From: Bugulina stolonifera
Lineage: Eukaryota > Bryozoa > Gymnolaemata > Cheilostomatida > Bugulidae
DNA length: 64,000 nucleotides
Assembly: GCA_935421135.1 (NCBI GenBank)
Contig: OW285189.1
Span: 10,747,072 to 10,811,071 of the forward strand
Direction: 5' to 3'
Shown one piece after another: positions 49,001 to 60,985 of this stretch (position 1 is its first letter; each line of letters starts with the position of its first letter). The notes below the pieces were generated by a model, which saw only the letters and a list, made by a program, of their open reading frames with translations, had not been told where the DNA came from and made no database searches. Position numbers and translations under genes: made by a program.

Positions 49001-50668
49001 GTAGTTTTCTTTAAATTTTTGTCACTTGTACGCTTTGTTTGACTTATAATAGGCCTACATGCATGTTTTAATATCGACGTATATTGTATTGCATTGGTGG
49101 CGTTACTTCAGTCCACTTATTACCGTAGGAGTATGTTCTTGTTGAAGATGCGTGATACCTACACAGATTGATAAGTGCGATATTATAATCTCACATGGCA
49201 CATGGTGATGTTGCAGGTTTTTTTTCTCGTTGTGGTATTTGGTTTGTTCAACGGACTTGGCCTGCTGCCAGTGCTGCTAAGCTGGCTGGGCCCAGCACCT
49301 TACCTAACAGCCACACATAAGGTAATCACCTCCAACATGTCTATTAATCTGAAAGATCTCTCCGGCAGCAGACACGCTGTCGACATTGATCAACTGTTGA
49401 CAGGAAGAGACAGATCAGTGTCGGTACCTAATACCACCAATCAGGAAAAGGTCGAATTATATATAGAGGGACTTCCTGATCGTCAGGTAGGATATTGTTA
49501 TGTTTCTACTTCAGTTGTGCTTTCATAGTCCTTGATTCAGTTCTCCAAAACTGGTTTCATTTTAACAAGGTAATCTCATATCCGTCACTCCCCTTCGACT
49601 GGTGGTAGTTGGCTGCACATGGTTTTGGTTTTGACTGGGAATTGTATCTTTGAATTACCAACATTAGGCTTATTTTCTCTACAAAAATCCAAGCACTGAT
49701 CTGTTTACCTGCATATCATGGCTATCATTCAATCTATTGAGAATGGAACACACGACACTGTCGTATTCAAAACATTTGATGACTACATGTAAAATCTAGT
49801 GTATACCAAAATACCTGCAAATAGGTAACTGCTAGGGATGGGCCATGTGACTGATGAGGCAAGCTCTATGGCAATATAAATCTATATTATGTACTAATTG
49901 AATATCTTAATAAAATATTAAAAAAGGAAGTCAAACTAAACACCATGTATTATTATATAAACATCTAACTCTACTGATTGTACAGGAGTTGGTAGATGCT
50001 GATGGAGATGGCTCTCAGCCAACTATGTATGAAAGTAGTTTCTCCTCGGCTAGCCGCAGAGTTAAACCTGATACCAGTGTGGAGCTGTCTGCCCATGAGG
50101 AACTCGATAAGATGTTAGATGATCTGGAAAATCAGGTTTCTGGTGCTGGTAAGTTTACCATTGTATACTTCCGGCTTTGTTTTTACAAGTTGTACTCCAA
50201 GACACTCCTCTTTCCCGGAAGCATGTCTCCAATCTAGAGTTGTCAGCTTCTATGCTTGGCTGCGACCAGCACAAGCTTTGATCTCAATGGCATAGAGCGT
50301 TTTTTGAAATTATCTTGCATCAATTAACTCAATGTTTATCTCTATAGATTTAAGACATGTCACCTGCTGGTCAATAGCATAGTAATATGTACTTTCACAG
50401 GATTCAAAAGCGAAACTTCTTGATCGAAGGCCCAGCACTCGAACCACTAGACTAACATTGCAGAAACATCTTAATCTCTTAATGTTTCGTTTATAAAACA
50501 CTCAAATATTATACTGGTTCATTGGTGAGTGTAGTATAATATGGTATTTTTACGTTTTCCGCAGCTCCTGCTACCAGGCCCGGTCCTCCTACTGAGCATG
50601 TGCAGTTTCACTTTGATGACCATAATGACATCATCGGCGACTGTGAAAGATATCTAAACAGGAAATAG
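34051..50668 (+). CDS. PTCHD: Patched domain-containing protein, RND permease-like (21 exons)
   Basis: Exons: 34051-34202, 34705-34833, 34967-35105, 35821-35928, 36249-36343, 36493-36763, 37170-37273, 38860-38980, 39203-39326, 39615-39787, 40209-40457, 43555-43729, 44010-44195, 44486-44613, 44992-45148, 45553-45671, 46143-46287, 48642-48763, 49217-49486, 49986-50148, 50565-50668; 3,234 bases, 1,077 residues. TM1 is at about 104-122; a large outer loop (126-340) precedes a sterol-sensing-domain-like TM2-6 bundle (345-515); TM7 (556-575) and a second loop (580-770) precede TM8-12 (775-925); the tail is hydrophilic. Both RND relay motifs are present: GLGVDD (G415, D419) after TM3 and GLAID (G837, D841) in the second half. 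Relatives are Patched, Dispatched, NPC1 and nematode PTR proteins; the substrate is unknown. The start follows an in-frame TAG at 34045. Intron 11 contains another gene, and intron 7 a large minisatellite. Confidence 0.92.
34325..34390 (-). repeat. SINE-like tRNA-related fragment in PTCHD intron 1
   Basis: The minus strand reads CCACTGAGCTATTCAATTAT, then TTGGGTTCAACCCCAGTCTG, resembling the end of a tRNA with a B box (GGTTCAACCCC) and the CCAGTC continuation seen in the SINE-like units at 24.1 kb. It is too decayed to be a tRNA gene. Confidence 0.45.
37678..38832 (+). repeat. 25-bp minisatellite, about 46 copies, in PTCHD intron 7
   Basis: The unit is ATGGTATTACTACATGTACA followed by ATGTC, with variants (TACTTG for TACATG, ACGTT for ATGTC, ATAG for ATGG, TAATAC for TACTAC). 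A block of variant units recurs: the TAATAC variant is at 38011 and 38661, and the ATAG variant at 38081 and 38731, exactly 650 bases (26 units) apart. The array ends about 27 bases before the 3' splice site used for exon 8 (38859/38860). Because 25 is not a multiple of 3, all three frames read the same 25-residue peptide; I regard this as non-coding. Confidence 0.97.
41622..42700 (-). CDS. Acidic cysteine-rich protein, nested antisense in PTCHD intron 11
   Basis: Two exons, 42646-42700 and 41622-41965, joined across a GTAAGT...TTTACAG intron, give 399 bases and 132 residues. Residues about 40-72 hold ten Cys in C-x-C and C-x2-C spacing (GTCTCDSC, CKCTTCYC), like a metallothionein. A basic linker (KAKKARRVHKKANG) follows, then an acidic tail with ten more Cys (DACDDCDCNCC, DCCKCFCDDD-stop). 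No signal peptide or membrane segment is seen, so it is probably cytosolic or nuclear. The tail recalls the I-mfa domain of MDFI/MDFIC (paired Cys among Asp and Glu), and a metal-binding role is the other reading; neither is certain. It lies wholly inside one intron of the opposite-strand gene. I do not recognise a precise orthologue. Confidence 0.75.
43475..43518 (+). pseudogene. Partial duplicate of PTCHD exon 12 (pseudo-exon)
   Basis: TTTTTGCAG|GTGCTCGTATTC and the bases after it repeat the acceptor and first 35 bases of exon 12 (43555 on) with about six differences. The frame hits a TAA after eleven codons (VLVFILVLCVL). Use of this acceptor would end the protein, so it is a decoy splice site or a decayed duplicate. 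Confidence 0.7.
46288..48641. other. PTCHD intron 17 (2.35 kb), no gene recognised
   Basis: The longest intron in the 3' half of the gene. A small inverted pair (GTCAAACAGAGGTTA near 46847, TACCTCTGTTTGAC near 46951) suggests a decayed MITE. No conserved reading frame or RNA gene is seen. Confidence 0.4.
50392..50463 (-). repeat. tRNA-like (SINE head) sequence in PTCHD intron 20
   Basis: The minus strand reads TTAGTCTAGTGGTTCGAGTG, an A-box-like phrase, and about 40 bases later TTTTGAATCCTG, a weak B box. The acceptor and anticodon stems do not form, so this is a SINE remnant rather than a tRNA gene. Confidence 0.35.
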
Positions 50669-52429
50669 TGATGTCATCAACTCCTGCTTACACAGCATAC
50701 CCACAGTGTAGTCTGTTGCCATGAGGGTGAGCACTACTCTATCTGTATGTTTGTTATATTTAGACCTATGTAGTATTATTATCATGTATATAACACGCAA
50801 GTCGAATTGTGGTATTTATATTAGTTTGATTTTAACAAAATGTGATATGTTCAAAGGTTTATAGTTATAGTTATAAAATTATATTTATTTAATGGTTATT
50901 TATTCAATAAGATACATACTTTGTGGTGCTAACATTATCCTAATGCTAGGTACTAGTTATGCAATATTTAGTGATGCTCTATTTTATTTTTATAATGAAT
51001 CGACTAGCCTGCATGTTATATTTACAGTTCATCATCCTGATACAGCTCCTAAAAGTGTTGTTATAATATTACTTATATAGTGTATGTTTTATCACTTTTA
51101 AAGTGCCATGACCAAAACTCATCTAGTGTAAAAATTTAATTAGTAAACATATTTTTAAAAGGATTTGTTATACAATATAATAATGTATATTAGAATGACC
51201 ATTTCAAATATCAACTCAGGAAAATTTTAATACCAAGTTTGCTTCTATTTCCTCCGAAACTGATTTGAACAATGCAACTTTAACATAATGTTATTATATA
51301 ATGTACATTATGTGACTAATTTTAGGAAATTTATTATGTTTTGTTTTCTAAATTACCACATTAGATTAGTCAAACTGAAGGTATTTCATACATGTACGTA
51401 TATTTACCTTTATGCCTACATCAGTTCTCTATCCTTTATCAAGATCAATGCAGAGAAAAAGTTAGACGACTATTACAAAATCATATATTTGTCAATATTA
51501 TCTATTTGATGATGTGGTATACAGTTTAGTCTGGAATGTTGGTTGATTTACTATAATTCATATAACATAGTGAACAAATTGATAAAATATAATATTTGCA
51601 TAAACACGTTAAGGCGATTCTTATCTCTCTCTCAACTCCTTTGAATGACACCGGGAATATTCTGCCTTTGTGACAGACGTCATTGCTACTTGTCATTGCT
51701 ACTCTGTTCTATCCCACTGCAGCTGCACCAATACCTGCGTCTAATATCGTATTTATAATAATATATTATAATACAGCATCAGTCACCTTGACTAGGCACA
51801 GTTATTGGGCAGAGCTAGCTCATGATGATGCTATAACCACCTTTGAGCTAAGTAAGTTATAAGTCACACCAGTTCACCTATTCTAACCGATAAACTTGAT
51901 TCCCATGCTACACTATCAAGGAGTATAATAATATGGTTTCCTACATTGTACAGTACCATCAGAATTGATTTTTCAAATTTTATGTTATTTGTCTTTACTG
52001 AAATTGAAGTTCTCAGTTCACCCTGATTGCAAAATATAATCCACCAGGATACAGACACCTACACCTATGTTGGTTCCTACTCTCTCATAGTAAACCCATG
52101 CATTGTCTGTATCTACTAGTTACTTGTATTAGTACGATCTAACAATTATGTCAGCCACTAGTCTTCTGTAGCACTGCTGGAAAAAACAGCCTTTCAATCA
52201 CTAACATCTACTCTGTTGTAACCTGGTATAGATGTACCAGTGTCTGCCAAGACCCTTTATCTGGCTGAATACAATTCTTGAAACTTTTTGCCATCATTTT
52301 TGGTTCATCAATAAAACAACGATTACATTATATTACCTGCATTTGCTATTTCATATCTTATATTGTAGTTGTGCCTGGAATGGTCTAACACTCTGTTCTT
52401 GAACGAGCACGGGAAATTATTATTCGTAA
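50669..52429. other. Intergenic region 3' of PTCHD
   Basis: Contains the 3' UTR of the Patched-domain gene. AATAAA at about 52311 is the clearest + strand poly(A) signal but is 1.6 kb from the stop, so an earlier variant signal is possible. No other gene is seen. Confidence 0.4.
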
Positions 52430-52770
52430 ATCACCGACGTCTCCTTGAAAGCTGCGGTTGATTTGTATTTATTATTACAATGTATTTTAATATGCAGCAG
52501 TGGGATATAAGGAAATATGTCAGTAAAAGCAATCTCTTCAAGTTTAAACAGGACAGCAAAAATATCGATTAAATTATATTTTTGCAAGTCACCGACCACT
52601 TGACATGCATGATAATATTAACAGTTAAGGATGGTATTACATAGGTACAAGTATTATATATCAGTAACAGCTCTTCCTGTACAGACATGGTGCTGCCTAA
52701 TTAGTATTAATATATGATTGATCAACTAATGATGGCTATAATTATACCATCCTGTTACAAATAACACATA
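52430..52770. repeat. Segmental duplication flank, copy 1 (3' of receptor A)
   Basis: About 340 bases here match 56580-56935 at high identity, including CAAGTCACC, ACTTGACATGCATGATAATA and GTAACAGCTCTTCCTGTACA. It marks the downstream edge of the duplicated receptor unit and probably includes 3' UTR. A TTTATT at 52468, AATAAA on the minus strand, could be the poly(A) signal of receptor A. Confidence 0.85.
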
Positions 52771-52988
52771 TTTACTTGAATGCAATTAATATTATGTTAT
52801 ACTATTGTAAACTATAAAAATCATACAGAGACAATACACTTTTACATATAGATGTAATGTATGTAAAACAAGCTCTCCATACACAGCAAAATCTACAGTT
52901 TGCACATTTTCTTATTGGTTTTCCATCATAATATCGTATTGTAGGATAATGGTGGGGCAACTGCTACATATAAAACTACAAGGTTTAT

Positions 52989-55342
52989 CTAGTTGAAAGG
53001 GTCCATCATCTGGTCTAGCACTATGTAGTAAGTTGCCAATAAACCCACTATCTGTAACACAATAATATTATTAATCCAAACCTTCCCCACAGACACCAAG
53101 ACACATGTAGGCCTACCTGCTTCCCTCCTACCTGGGTTGCGGAGTAATGACCCCCATGCACCACCTCTCTGAAGGTGTGCAATTAATCAAATAATAACAA
53201 TACAAGAATGCAGTCATGTAAAATAATTTCATGTAAGTAAAACACTTACTGTAACTCCAAATTCCTTGTTTAAATTCATCAGTCCACTAATACTGAATCC
53301 TTCCGGGTTTTCTGCTCTACTCAAGAATAGCTGCATCTGCCCAAAAAATAAAATGAATATTCAGGTGATTTAATTTCTATAATATAGGCCAACAACTTTT
53401 GTATAAGTTGTTTATTATCTGATAAGGAACTGATCTACCTGTACTTGAACAGTATTTTCACCTCTAATTGGAGGTAGTAAGCAAATACTGTAGTGATTTT
53501 GGGCAATCTTGTAACTGCAATTCATGTATATTTTGTATTAATAGGGCTGAATATATTATGTAAACTTAATGCATCAGTATTAGTCGTTTTTGTAACTAGT
53601 TGTATTTGTATTTTTATGCAAGGCCAAGGGCCAAATTGTCATGTATTTTTATAATTAGGTATCATTATAACGTCTATATCACAATCGTCTGTCTGACCTA
53701 TATGGCCGACATTTTTGTATCAATCCCTCGGGTGCCTTATGTTATGTCCTAGTCATGAGTTATGAGTTGTTAATTTTATAAGTGATGTATGTAGGCCAAT
53801 AGCCCATTGGCCCCCACAGAACAATTAGAACAATTAGTTACATGTAGGTCACACCTATGCATAAGTAAATACAGACAGCACACTCGGACTTGTTGGTCAC
53901 AATAAGCACCCTCGCACCTCAAATATTTACAATACTTCACTGCATTCATATGTTTACCTGGTAGAGCTGTTCAGATGTGATGACCATTCCTGGTTTATAC
54001 AGGTGGAGCAGATGGCCGTGAACTTCAGTGGTCTGGAACAGAATAGTTAGGTAAACACTAAACATTGCATGCCAATTCATCTTACAGCAGTGTATACACT
54101 CCATATACATTATGGTGTGGTATGCTTTGGTCGTACCACTTAGGTTCCCATCAAAGTGTGAAATTAAAGAATAGAGAAGGAAGAAGACAAATCAAAAACA
54201 GTGTTCATGCATATAACCACGGGTTTGTAAAATGAAGTGTCGTTGCACATTAAGGTTACAAGTAGAAGTAGATGTAGATGGTGCCTATGCCTATGTCTAC
54301 ATGTATGTTATGATGATAGCAATACGGTGAAATAGCAAAAACAGTGTGAATGTTCTTGGAACAAGTAGCAAACTGCACATCTAGTCTAAAAATATTATCA
54401 ATGCATAAACTACGTGTACATACTTACAGCTGCAGCTAGTCTGTCTGCAAAGAATATCACAACAGCCAAGACTAGAGCCTTGAATCCAGCGAAGAGACCA
54501 AAAGCTAGCCACAGATACATTGTGGCATTTATGAACTTCATGTATGTCAGTGCATATACTATCATTAGTGTTTCAATTGTACTAAACAGAAACAAAGGCC
54601 CCAAAATCAATCGAAATGAACCGTTGGCTGTTTCAACTGCTTCACATAACTTCAGATGAAGATCTCTGTATGTGTGAAGGTTATCCAGAACACGATCACA
54701 GGATTTCAAGATGTCTGCTTTCATCTTGTCGTTGAATTGACCAATAAAAAACCAGAGTGTGTAAGAAACGTGTATTATATAAGCGGTAGCAAATGCCCAT
54801 TGTAGGAGTGGAACACAAATTGTTATAATCGAAAGCATATTACGAACATTTCCATAAAAATCTGCCAAATCTACATCTGCAGCAGATGATTCTATGACAG
54901 AAAAAATTCCATTTAAAATTGGCGCCACTCCAACAATCCATCCCAGTAGTACAATCCCTCGGCACTTCCTAACGAACCCCTTTGTCTTAGCAGAAACTGG
55001 CAACTTGTGTAAGTTATTGATACACTCGTCTAGTGCTTCGTAGTATTTAGTTAACCCTGACCTCCAGTGAGACAGAAACAGGAAAATACAGCTTATAATC
55101 AAAGTCTGTACTGTCCACACTATACCGCTTATAACCCCAATTTGTCTGATTTTGTCTTCACTGTCAGCTCTCGAGGATTGAAAATGTAAAATCATGTTAA
55201 GTATTGATACACCAAGCATGAATACTTGATACACAGATGATAGCCGTCTCAACCATGTCTTGGATATTCTGCTGGCAGATCCAGAGAGAAGACCAACTCC
55301 TATCATACTATATCTCATTGCGTTCTCAGATGCACCATCCAT
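52989..55342 (-). CDS. Gustatory-receptor-like seven-transmembrane protein A (four exons)
   Basis: Exons 54428-55342, 53958-54032, 53250-53336, 52989-53051; 1,140 bases, 379 residues. Seven hydrophobic segments at about 37-55, 68-92, 128-150, 169-200, 243-265, 275-299 and 360-376, with no signal peptide. The last exon encodes TYYIVLDQM (366-374), matching the TYhhhhhQF signature of the insect chemoreceptor superfamily in spacing, with Met for Phe. All three introns are phase 0 and near the C-terminus, the arrangement regarded as ancestral for that superfamily. In that family the N-terminus is intracellular and the proteins form ligand-gated cation channels; this is known for insect members and inferred here. 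The ATG at 55342 follows an in-frame TAG. It is the first of a tandem array and converges on PTCHD. Confidence 0.87.
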
Positions 55343-56579
55343 TGCTGTTTTGCCGGTCTAGAAAAGTATCCTTGCAACGAATTAGAGTCAGTGGCGTCCT
55401 CCTTCAGTGGCTGGCTGTTGAGTAACAATATTTTTGTTTGACCATGAATTTTATTTACACTTAGGTATTATGCAGTATAGGGCAGGCATGTTTTATACAT
55501 CCTCATAATATTGATTTAACTCTTTTCCTATGCCATTTTATATCACTATCAAATTTTCTCATCAAATTTTGTAGTATTTGCACACTTTATTAGTAAAAGA
55601 GAAGATCTCTGTTTGAAAAGTTGCAATTATTTGTTCACCAGTAGTAAATAATGAAGGAATTGAACGCACTCCTGTATCACCTACATACGTATTCCGTCCA
55701 AAATTATTTTTTTGGCATTTCCAGTAGAATAAACTTGACTCATCAGCTACTGCTGTTTACATGCAGTGCCTTAGACTGCTGATTCATAATATGAGGAGCC
55801 GTTTGTAAAAATACTCTAAACTTATTTCACTTTGTTATATCCAGTTTACTATTTATGCTATACATTCTGTGTGTTGTGTTATCATTCATTATTGCAGAGA
55901 AGTCATAATCTCTATATTTGAAAGCAATCCTCCAGATTGCTAAACCCTCTTTTCCCTTTACTACCTCTGGATATTCACTAATGTGATCATGAGTACTTGT
56001 TGATAAAATATAGTTTTGTTTTGCTTTGAGTCAACCATACTACCTCAGGGACTTATATCAGCTTTAATTTCACATCGCTACCATCTCTAGCAAACCCAAT
56101 GTAGGCTACATGTACTGTGTATATTATACATTTGTGTATACATATACATGTATACTGTATATAACATTATATATTATATACAGTATACATGTACATGTAT
56201 AGGCTACTGTATATGCATAGTGTATAATATACATGTATAATATGCTTTATAATATGCATACTGCGTATAGTACATTTACATGAGTATGAATGTATATGTA
56301 TATACTGTACATGTTTACTATGTATACTGTCAGGACGCAGAAAAGTAGATATTTTGCTGACAAACCCTTAAATCTTTTATTTCACGGATAGGCGGCTTCT
56401 GCTCTCTCCAGCCTTTATGGGCCTATGGAGTATGCGGTTCCACTGTATGCTGTTTTGCCGAAAATTCTTTATTTGGAGTGACGCTAATGTCACAAATATT
56501 CGTAATCATTTGATCACAAATACTATATTTTAATATTATAGAATTTACATTGTATCAATATTTTATAAGGTAGTAAGGA
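55343..56579. other. Spacer between receptor genes A and B, 5' part
   Basis: Upstream region of receptor A. 56110-56330 is a very AT-rich, largely palindromic run of TATACATGTATA-type sequence. GC-richer scraps at 56340-56480 may be a transposon remnant. No gene is seen and no core promoter element is clear. Confidence 0.35.
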
Positions 56580-56935
56580 TTCAATAAATCACAGACGTCT
56601 CCTTGAAAGCAACAGCGGACTTGTATTTGTTGTTACAAAGTATTTTGATATGCAAGCAGCCGTGGGATAAGGAAATGTCAGCAAAAGCACTCTCTTCAAG
56701 TTGAAGGAGGACAGCAGAAATATAGATTAAATTATGCTTTTGCAAGTCACCCACCACTTGACATGCATGATAATATTCACAGTTAGGGATGGTATTACAC
56801 AGGTACAAGTATTATATTTCAGTAACAGCTCTTCCTGTACAGACATGGTGCTGTCTAATTAGTATTAATATATGATTGATCAACTAATGATGGCGGTATT
56901 ATATACCATCCTGTTACAAATAACACAAATATAGA
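56580..56935. repeat. Segmental duplication flank, copy 2 (3' of receptor B)
   Basis: This matches 52430-52770 and lies in the same position relative to receptor B as that copy does to receptor A, so the duplicated unit was about 4.3 kb. A 75-residue minus-strand frame (56581-56808) is open here, but the equivalent in copy 1 has a stop, so it is probably not coding. Confidence 0.85.
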
Positions 56936-57295
56936 CGTTTAACCAGTATTGTATTGTGCATATACTGCTAGCATCGTAACACATAATTATATGATATATG
57001 TGTTACCATATTATATAGTAATATTTACTGTATATACCTGTATACAATATTGTATATAATAAAAAGTCTCTGATATATACTTTATACTGTATATAATATT
57101 CTATGAAATATAATGCAACAACAATATTATACTATTCACATTATTTGTATCTATATATCTATGATGCTGAAGTTCTCTCCTGGTCTTGTTAGCTGTTCAT
57201 GGTGACATTGTACTCGTATACCAAATCACGTATAAATCAGCATAAGTAGTATAGTCGGTGCAGATCTGGACTGACTATTACTACTAGCATGGTAT

Positions 57296-59751
57296 CTACT
57301 GGAATGGGTTCACCATCTGATCCATGACTATGTAGTAAGTTGCCAACAACCCTACTATCTGTAACACAAATCTAAAATATCTCCAATATAGGCTACTACA
57401 GTGTATTATTGTATTATTATAAATGCATGTACAGCTACCAGAAGACATTGTCAATTTTTATTCCGGTGAAGATTAAGTCCAGGGGACTTTTATCCAGAAA
57501 ACAAGAAGTTAGAGCAAAAAAGTGAAAATCTTAGTATGGATCAATAGCTTACAATATATCCATAACAAATGTGAAATCTGGCTAATTTTGCAATGTTTTT
57601 TCACATAAATTGAAGTGCAACTTCTGGCACAGTGCAAAAACCATTTATGAATAGCAAGTTTGACCTAAAAATAAAATCCCTCAGTTTGAGAAAGATGGAA
57701 AATCTGCTCAGGAGATCGAATACCTCAAATAATATCTGTCAAATATGAATGGCCCAGAACATGTGCTCTGGCAGTTAGTAAAACACTTACTGTAACTCCA
57801 AATTCCTTGTTTAAATTCATCAGTCCACTAATACTGAATCCTTCAGGTTTCTCTGCTCTACTCAAAAACAGCTGCATCTACCAAATACATTGCTATATAT
57901 TACTTATAGCATTAGATTGGGGGCATCATTATCAGTAGTGTAAGTCTACACACAGACAGACACTGTTTACTATTTGCTACCATTCTGTGTTAATTATAAC
58001 CAGGAAGATTCAACCGTCTCAGATATTTACTTTACCTGGTAGAGCTGTTCAGATGTGATGACCATTCCTGGTTTATACAGGTGGAGCAGATGGCCGTGGA
58101 CTTCAGTGGTCTGGAACAGAATGGTAAGATGAATAGTATACAAATGTATGCAATCATAGATGTGCTCATAAACTTGGGTAGAGTGGCCCAATAAATTGGT
58201 CAACTGGCTATTTGATGTATTTTTCCACTATGCAGCTGCATGTATGATGTTAAACATGTAGCTTATTTACAATGTACATTGTAGATGTAGATTGAGGAAA
58301 TTGAAGGCTATGCCAGTTGTGATTAATAAAAAAATATGGAAAATATACGTATATTGACCAATCGTTATTTCCAAAAATATTTCTCTGGAAGTCTTCTGTT
58401 CATTTATTAACAAATTACAAATAATTATTATCATTATTATTATTAGTACTTTAGTATCTCAAGCGCTCATGTACTCTGTTTACCATTTGGTAAGACATTG
58501 GGTTTTGAGCTCATGAAATCTGTTGGTTTAGCCCAGTATCGATTAGCTGTAAGCCAATAGGCCATGCTATAACAGTAAATTTGAGCAATTTACACCATTT
58601 CTCTTTGATATTAATGTGGTACAACGAAAGAACCGTGGTGTTTGATTGGTCACTAGTGACCAGCTGTGTTTAAATGAATGAGAGCTAAACAATAGAGCAA
58701 TTATAGTTATAGTAGATATAGGAGTTTCTTTACGTTCTTTGGTTACAAATTACGTTGCCATCTGCATCAATAGTCACAAAATATATTTCGGTCACAAACG
58801 TAATGGATATAAAAACAATAATTTAATACTTACAGCTGAGGCTAGTCTGTCGGCGAAGAATATCACCACAGCCAAGATAGCAGCCTTGAACCCACCAAAG
58901 AGACAGAATGTTAACCACGTAGATACACCGACAGTATTAGATTTCAAGTATGTGAGCGCATATAATATTAAGACTGTTTCAACTGTGCTGAATAGAAACA
59001 AGGGACCTAAAATCAATCGAAAGGAGCCGTTAGCAGTCTCAACTGCTTCACATAACTTTAGATGTAGGTCTCGATACGTGTGAAGGTTGTCCAGAACACG
59101 ATCACAGGATTTCAAAATGTCTGCCTTCATCTTGTCGTTGAATTGACCAATAAAGAACCAGAGTGTGTAAGAAACGTGTATGATATAAGCTGTAGAAAAT
59201 GCCCATTGTAGGAGTGGAACACAAATTGTTATAAGTGGAAGTAAATTACTAAATACTCTGTAGTATTCTACTGTAGCAGGACTTTTAACCGATGACTCTA
59301 TAGCAACCGCCATCATGTTTAAAATGGGCGTAACTCCAACAATCCATCCCAGTAGTACAATCCCTCGGCACTTCCTAACGAACCCCTTTGTCTTAGCAGA
59401 AACTGGCAACTTGCGTAAGTTATTGATACACTCATCCAGTACTTCGTAGTATTTAGATAACCCTGACCTCCAGTGAGACAGAAACAGGAAAATACAGCTT
59501 ATAATCAAAGTTTGTACTGACCACATTATAGTACTTATAAACCCAATCCGCTGGATCTTACTTGCATGAATCATATATCCCTGTGGTAGAAGAGATACGA
59601 TTACGTATACTATTGACACACCAAACATGGTCAATTGATATAGAGATGATAGACGTCTCAACCATGTCTTGGATATTCTGCTGGCAGATCCAGAGAGAAG
59701 ACCAACTCCTATCATACTATATCTCATTGAATTATCAGAGATACCGTCCAT
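57296..59751 (-). CDS. Gustatory-receptor-like seven-transmembrane protein B (four exons)
   Basis: Exons 58834-59751, 58036-58110, 57791-57877, 57296-57358; 1,143 bases, 380 residues. The structure, exon sizes and phase-0 introns are the same as in receptor A, and the signature is TYYIVMDQM. The stretches at TM2 to TM3 (SHWRSGL, then LPVSAKTKGFVRKCRGIVLL) and TM4 to TM5 (FNDKMKADILKSCDRVLDNL) are almost identical to A. The segments between TM1 and TM2, TM3 and TM4, and TM5 and TM6 differ widely. I chose the start at 59751 because it aligns with the only possible start of A; an in-frame ATG at 59805 would add 18 residues. Probably a tandem duplicate of A with a different ligand specificity. 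Confidence 0.87.
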
Positions 59752-59805
59752 TGTTTCGTGAGATGAGTATTGCATTTGGTGAATTCTGTTCGATTTCAAG
59801 AGCAT

Positions 59806-60960
59806 ACTGACTACACCTTCACTTCTTGCTTCCTACAGTGTATTGTGTTTGAATTTTCACGTTATATATTTTCATAAATTCTCCTGATATTGATTTCATC
59901 CATTAACAGTTTTTTTTCCTTTTGTAATCTTATAATATATATGTAAATTATTATAATGGTGGATCAAATTACATAATCTGCAATGTTTAGTAAAGAACTC
60001 TTTCCTGGGCTCTTTGGTAAGTCAATAAGTGATTAGCAAATGATGTCATAATATGTATTGTGGGCTGTGCAATCACGTGGTGTCATGATGACAGTGGTTC
60101 ATAGGGATGCAAATTATAACAATAACTCCAAATTACAAGCTGTAGGACTCGGAAACTATAGGACTCAAAATTTACAATAAAATCTGTCTATAATGCTTGT
60201 TCCTCTTTGTTTACTCTTTCTCTTCAGGGTTGAATAATTCATATGCAGGAAATGTAATATTTCTTTGGGAAATAGAAGAGGGCGTACAAGAAGTTTTGGT
60301 AGCAATTGTTAAAATAGAAATAGGTACATGTGTGAACAACGAATACAGATTTTTGCACCATGTTTGTTAACGAGCATGGGAGAAATGTACATGTAATGGT
60401 TAAGATATTGAGAAAAATGAAATTATTCCAATCATATTCTTTTGTGCCATTTAAATATTTTTGTGCAAATTAATGAGTGTGGTAAAAAACGCATTTAATA
60501 TAATATATTATACGTGTACTATTATTTTATAGTTTTAGGATAAAAAATGCAACTTAGAGTGTATAACAGTGGTATACACTATAAGTTGCATTTTCATCCT
60601 AAAAAGTGAGTGTTATTAACACCAATGTGTGTTCTATACACGCTGATGTGAAACAAGTGATGCACCAATGGAAATAATCATACATCTACATCATACATAC
60701 CTGTAGATATTATTATTTGTTTGTTACATAGATGTTCATTACTCATGCTCCAGCGACTAACGAATATATATCTGGCCATTATGTAATGTAAGTGTATAAC
60801 GCTGATCAATGGTTGCCGTGATTGAAACAAACACACAGTGATGTTATGTGAACATTTTTTTACTTGTACAATGTATGTGTATAATTTAACTGGTATAAAG
60901 TTTGCACCAATATATACTGCAGCACATATCTACAATGTACAATGTATATAGGCCTACATT
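59806..60960. other. Spacer upstream of receptor B
   Basis: AT-rich, probably containing the promoter of receptor B. The one clear structure is a hairpin at 60536-60602. No gene is seen. Confidence 0.35.
60536..60602. repeat. Hairpin with about 29-base arms
   Basis: TAGGATAAAAAATGCAACTT and the bases after it pair with the complement ending CATCCTA at 60602, with two or three mismatches and a loop of about 8 bases. The total size of 67 bases is within the range of a microRNA precursor, but short palindromic transposon relics look the same. Confidence 0.6.
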
Positions 60961-60985
60961 GTGACACTATATTCTGAATAATCCC

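Noticed and set aside
50392..50463. tRNA gene on the minus strand
   Set aside because: An A-box-like phrase and a weak B box are present, but the cloverleaf stems do not form.
56581..56808. 75-residue minus-strand frame conserved in the duplicated flank
   Set aside because: The matching copy at 52.4-52.7 kb has a stop and frame differences, so conservation is of DNA, not clearly of protein.
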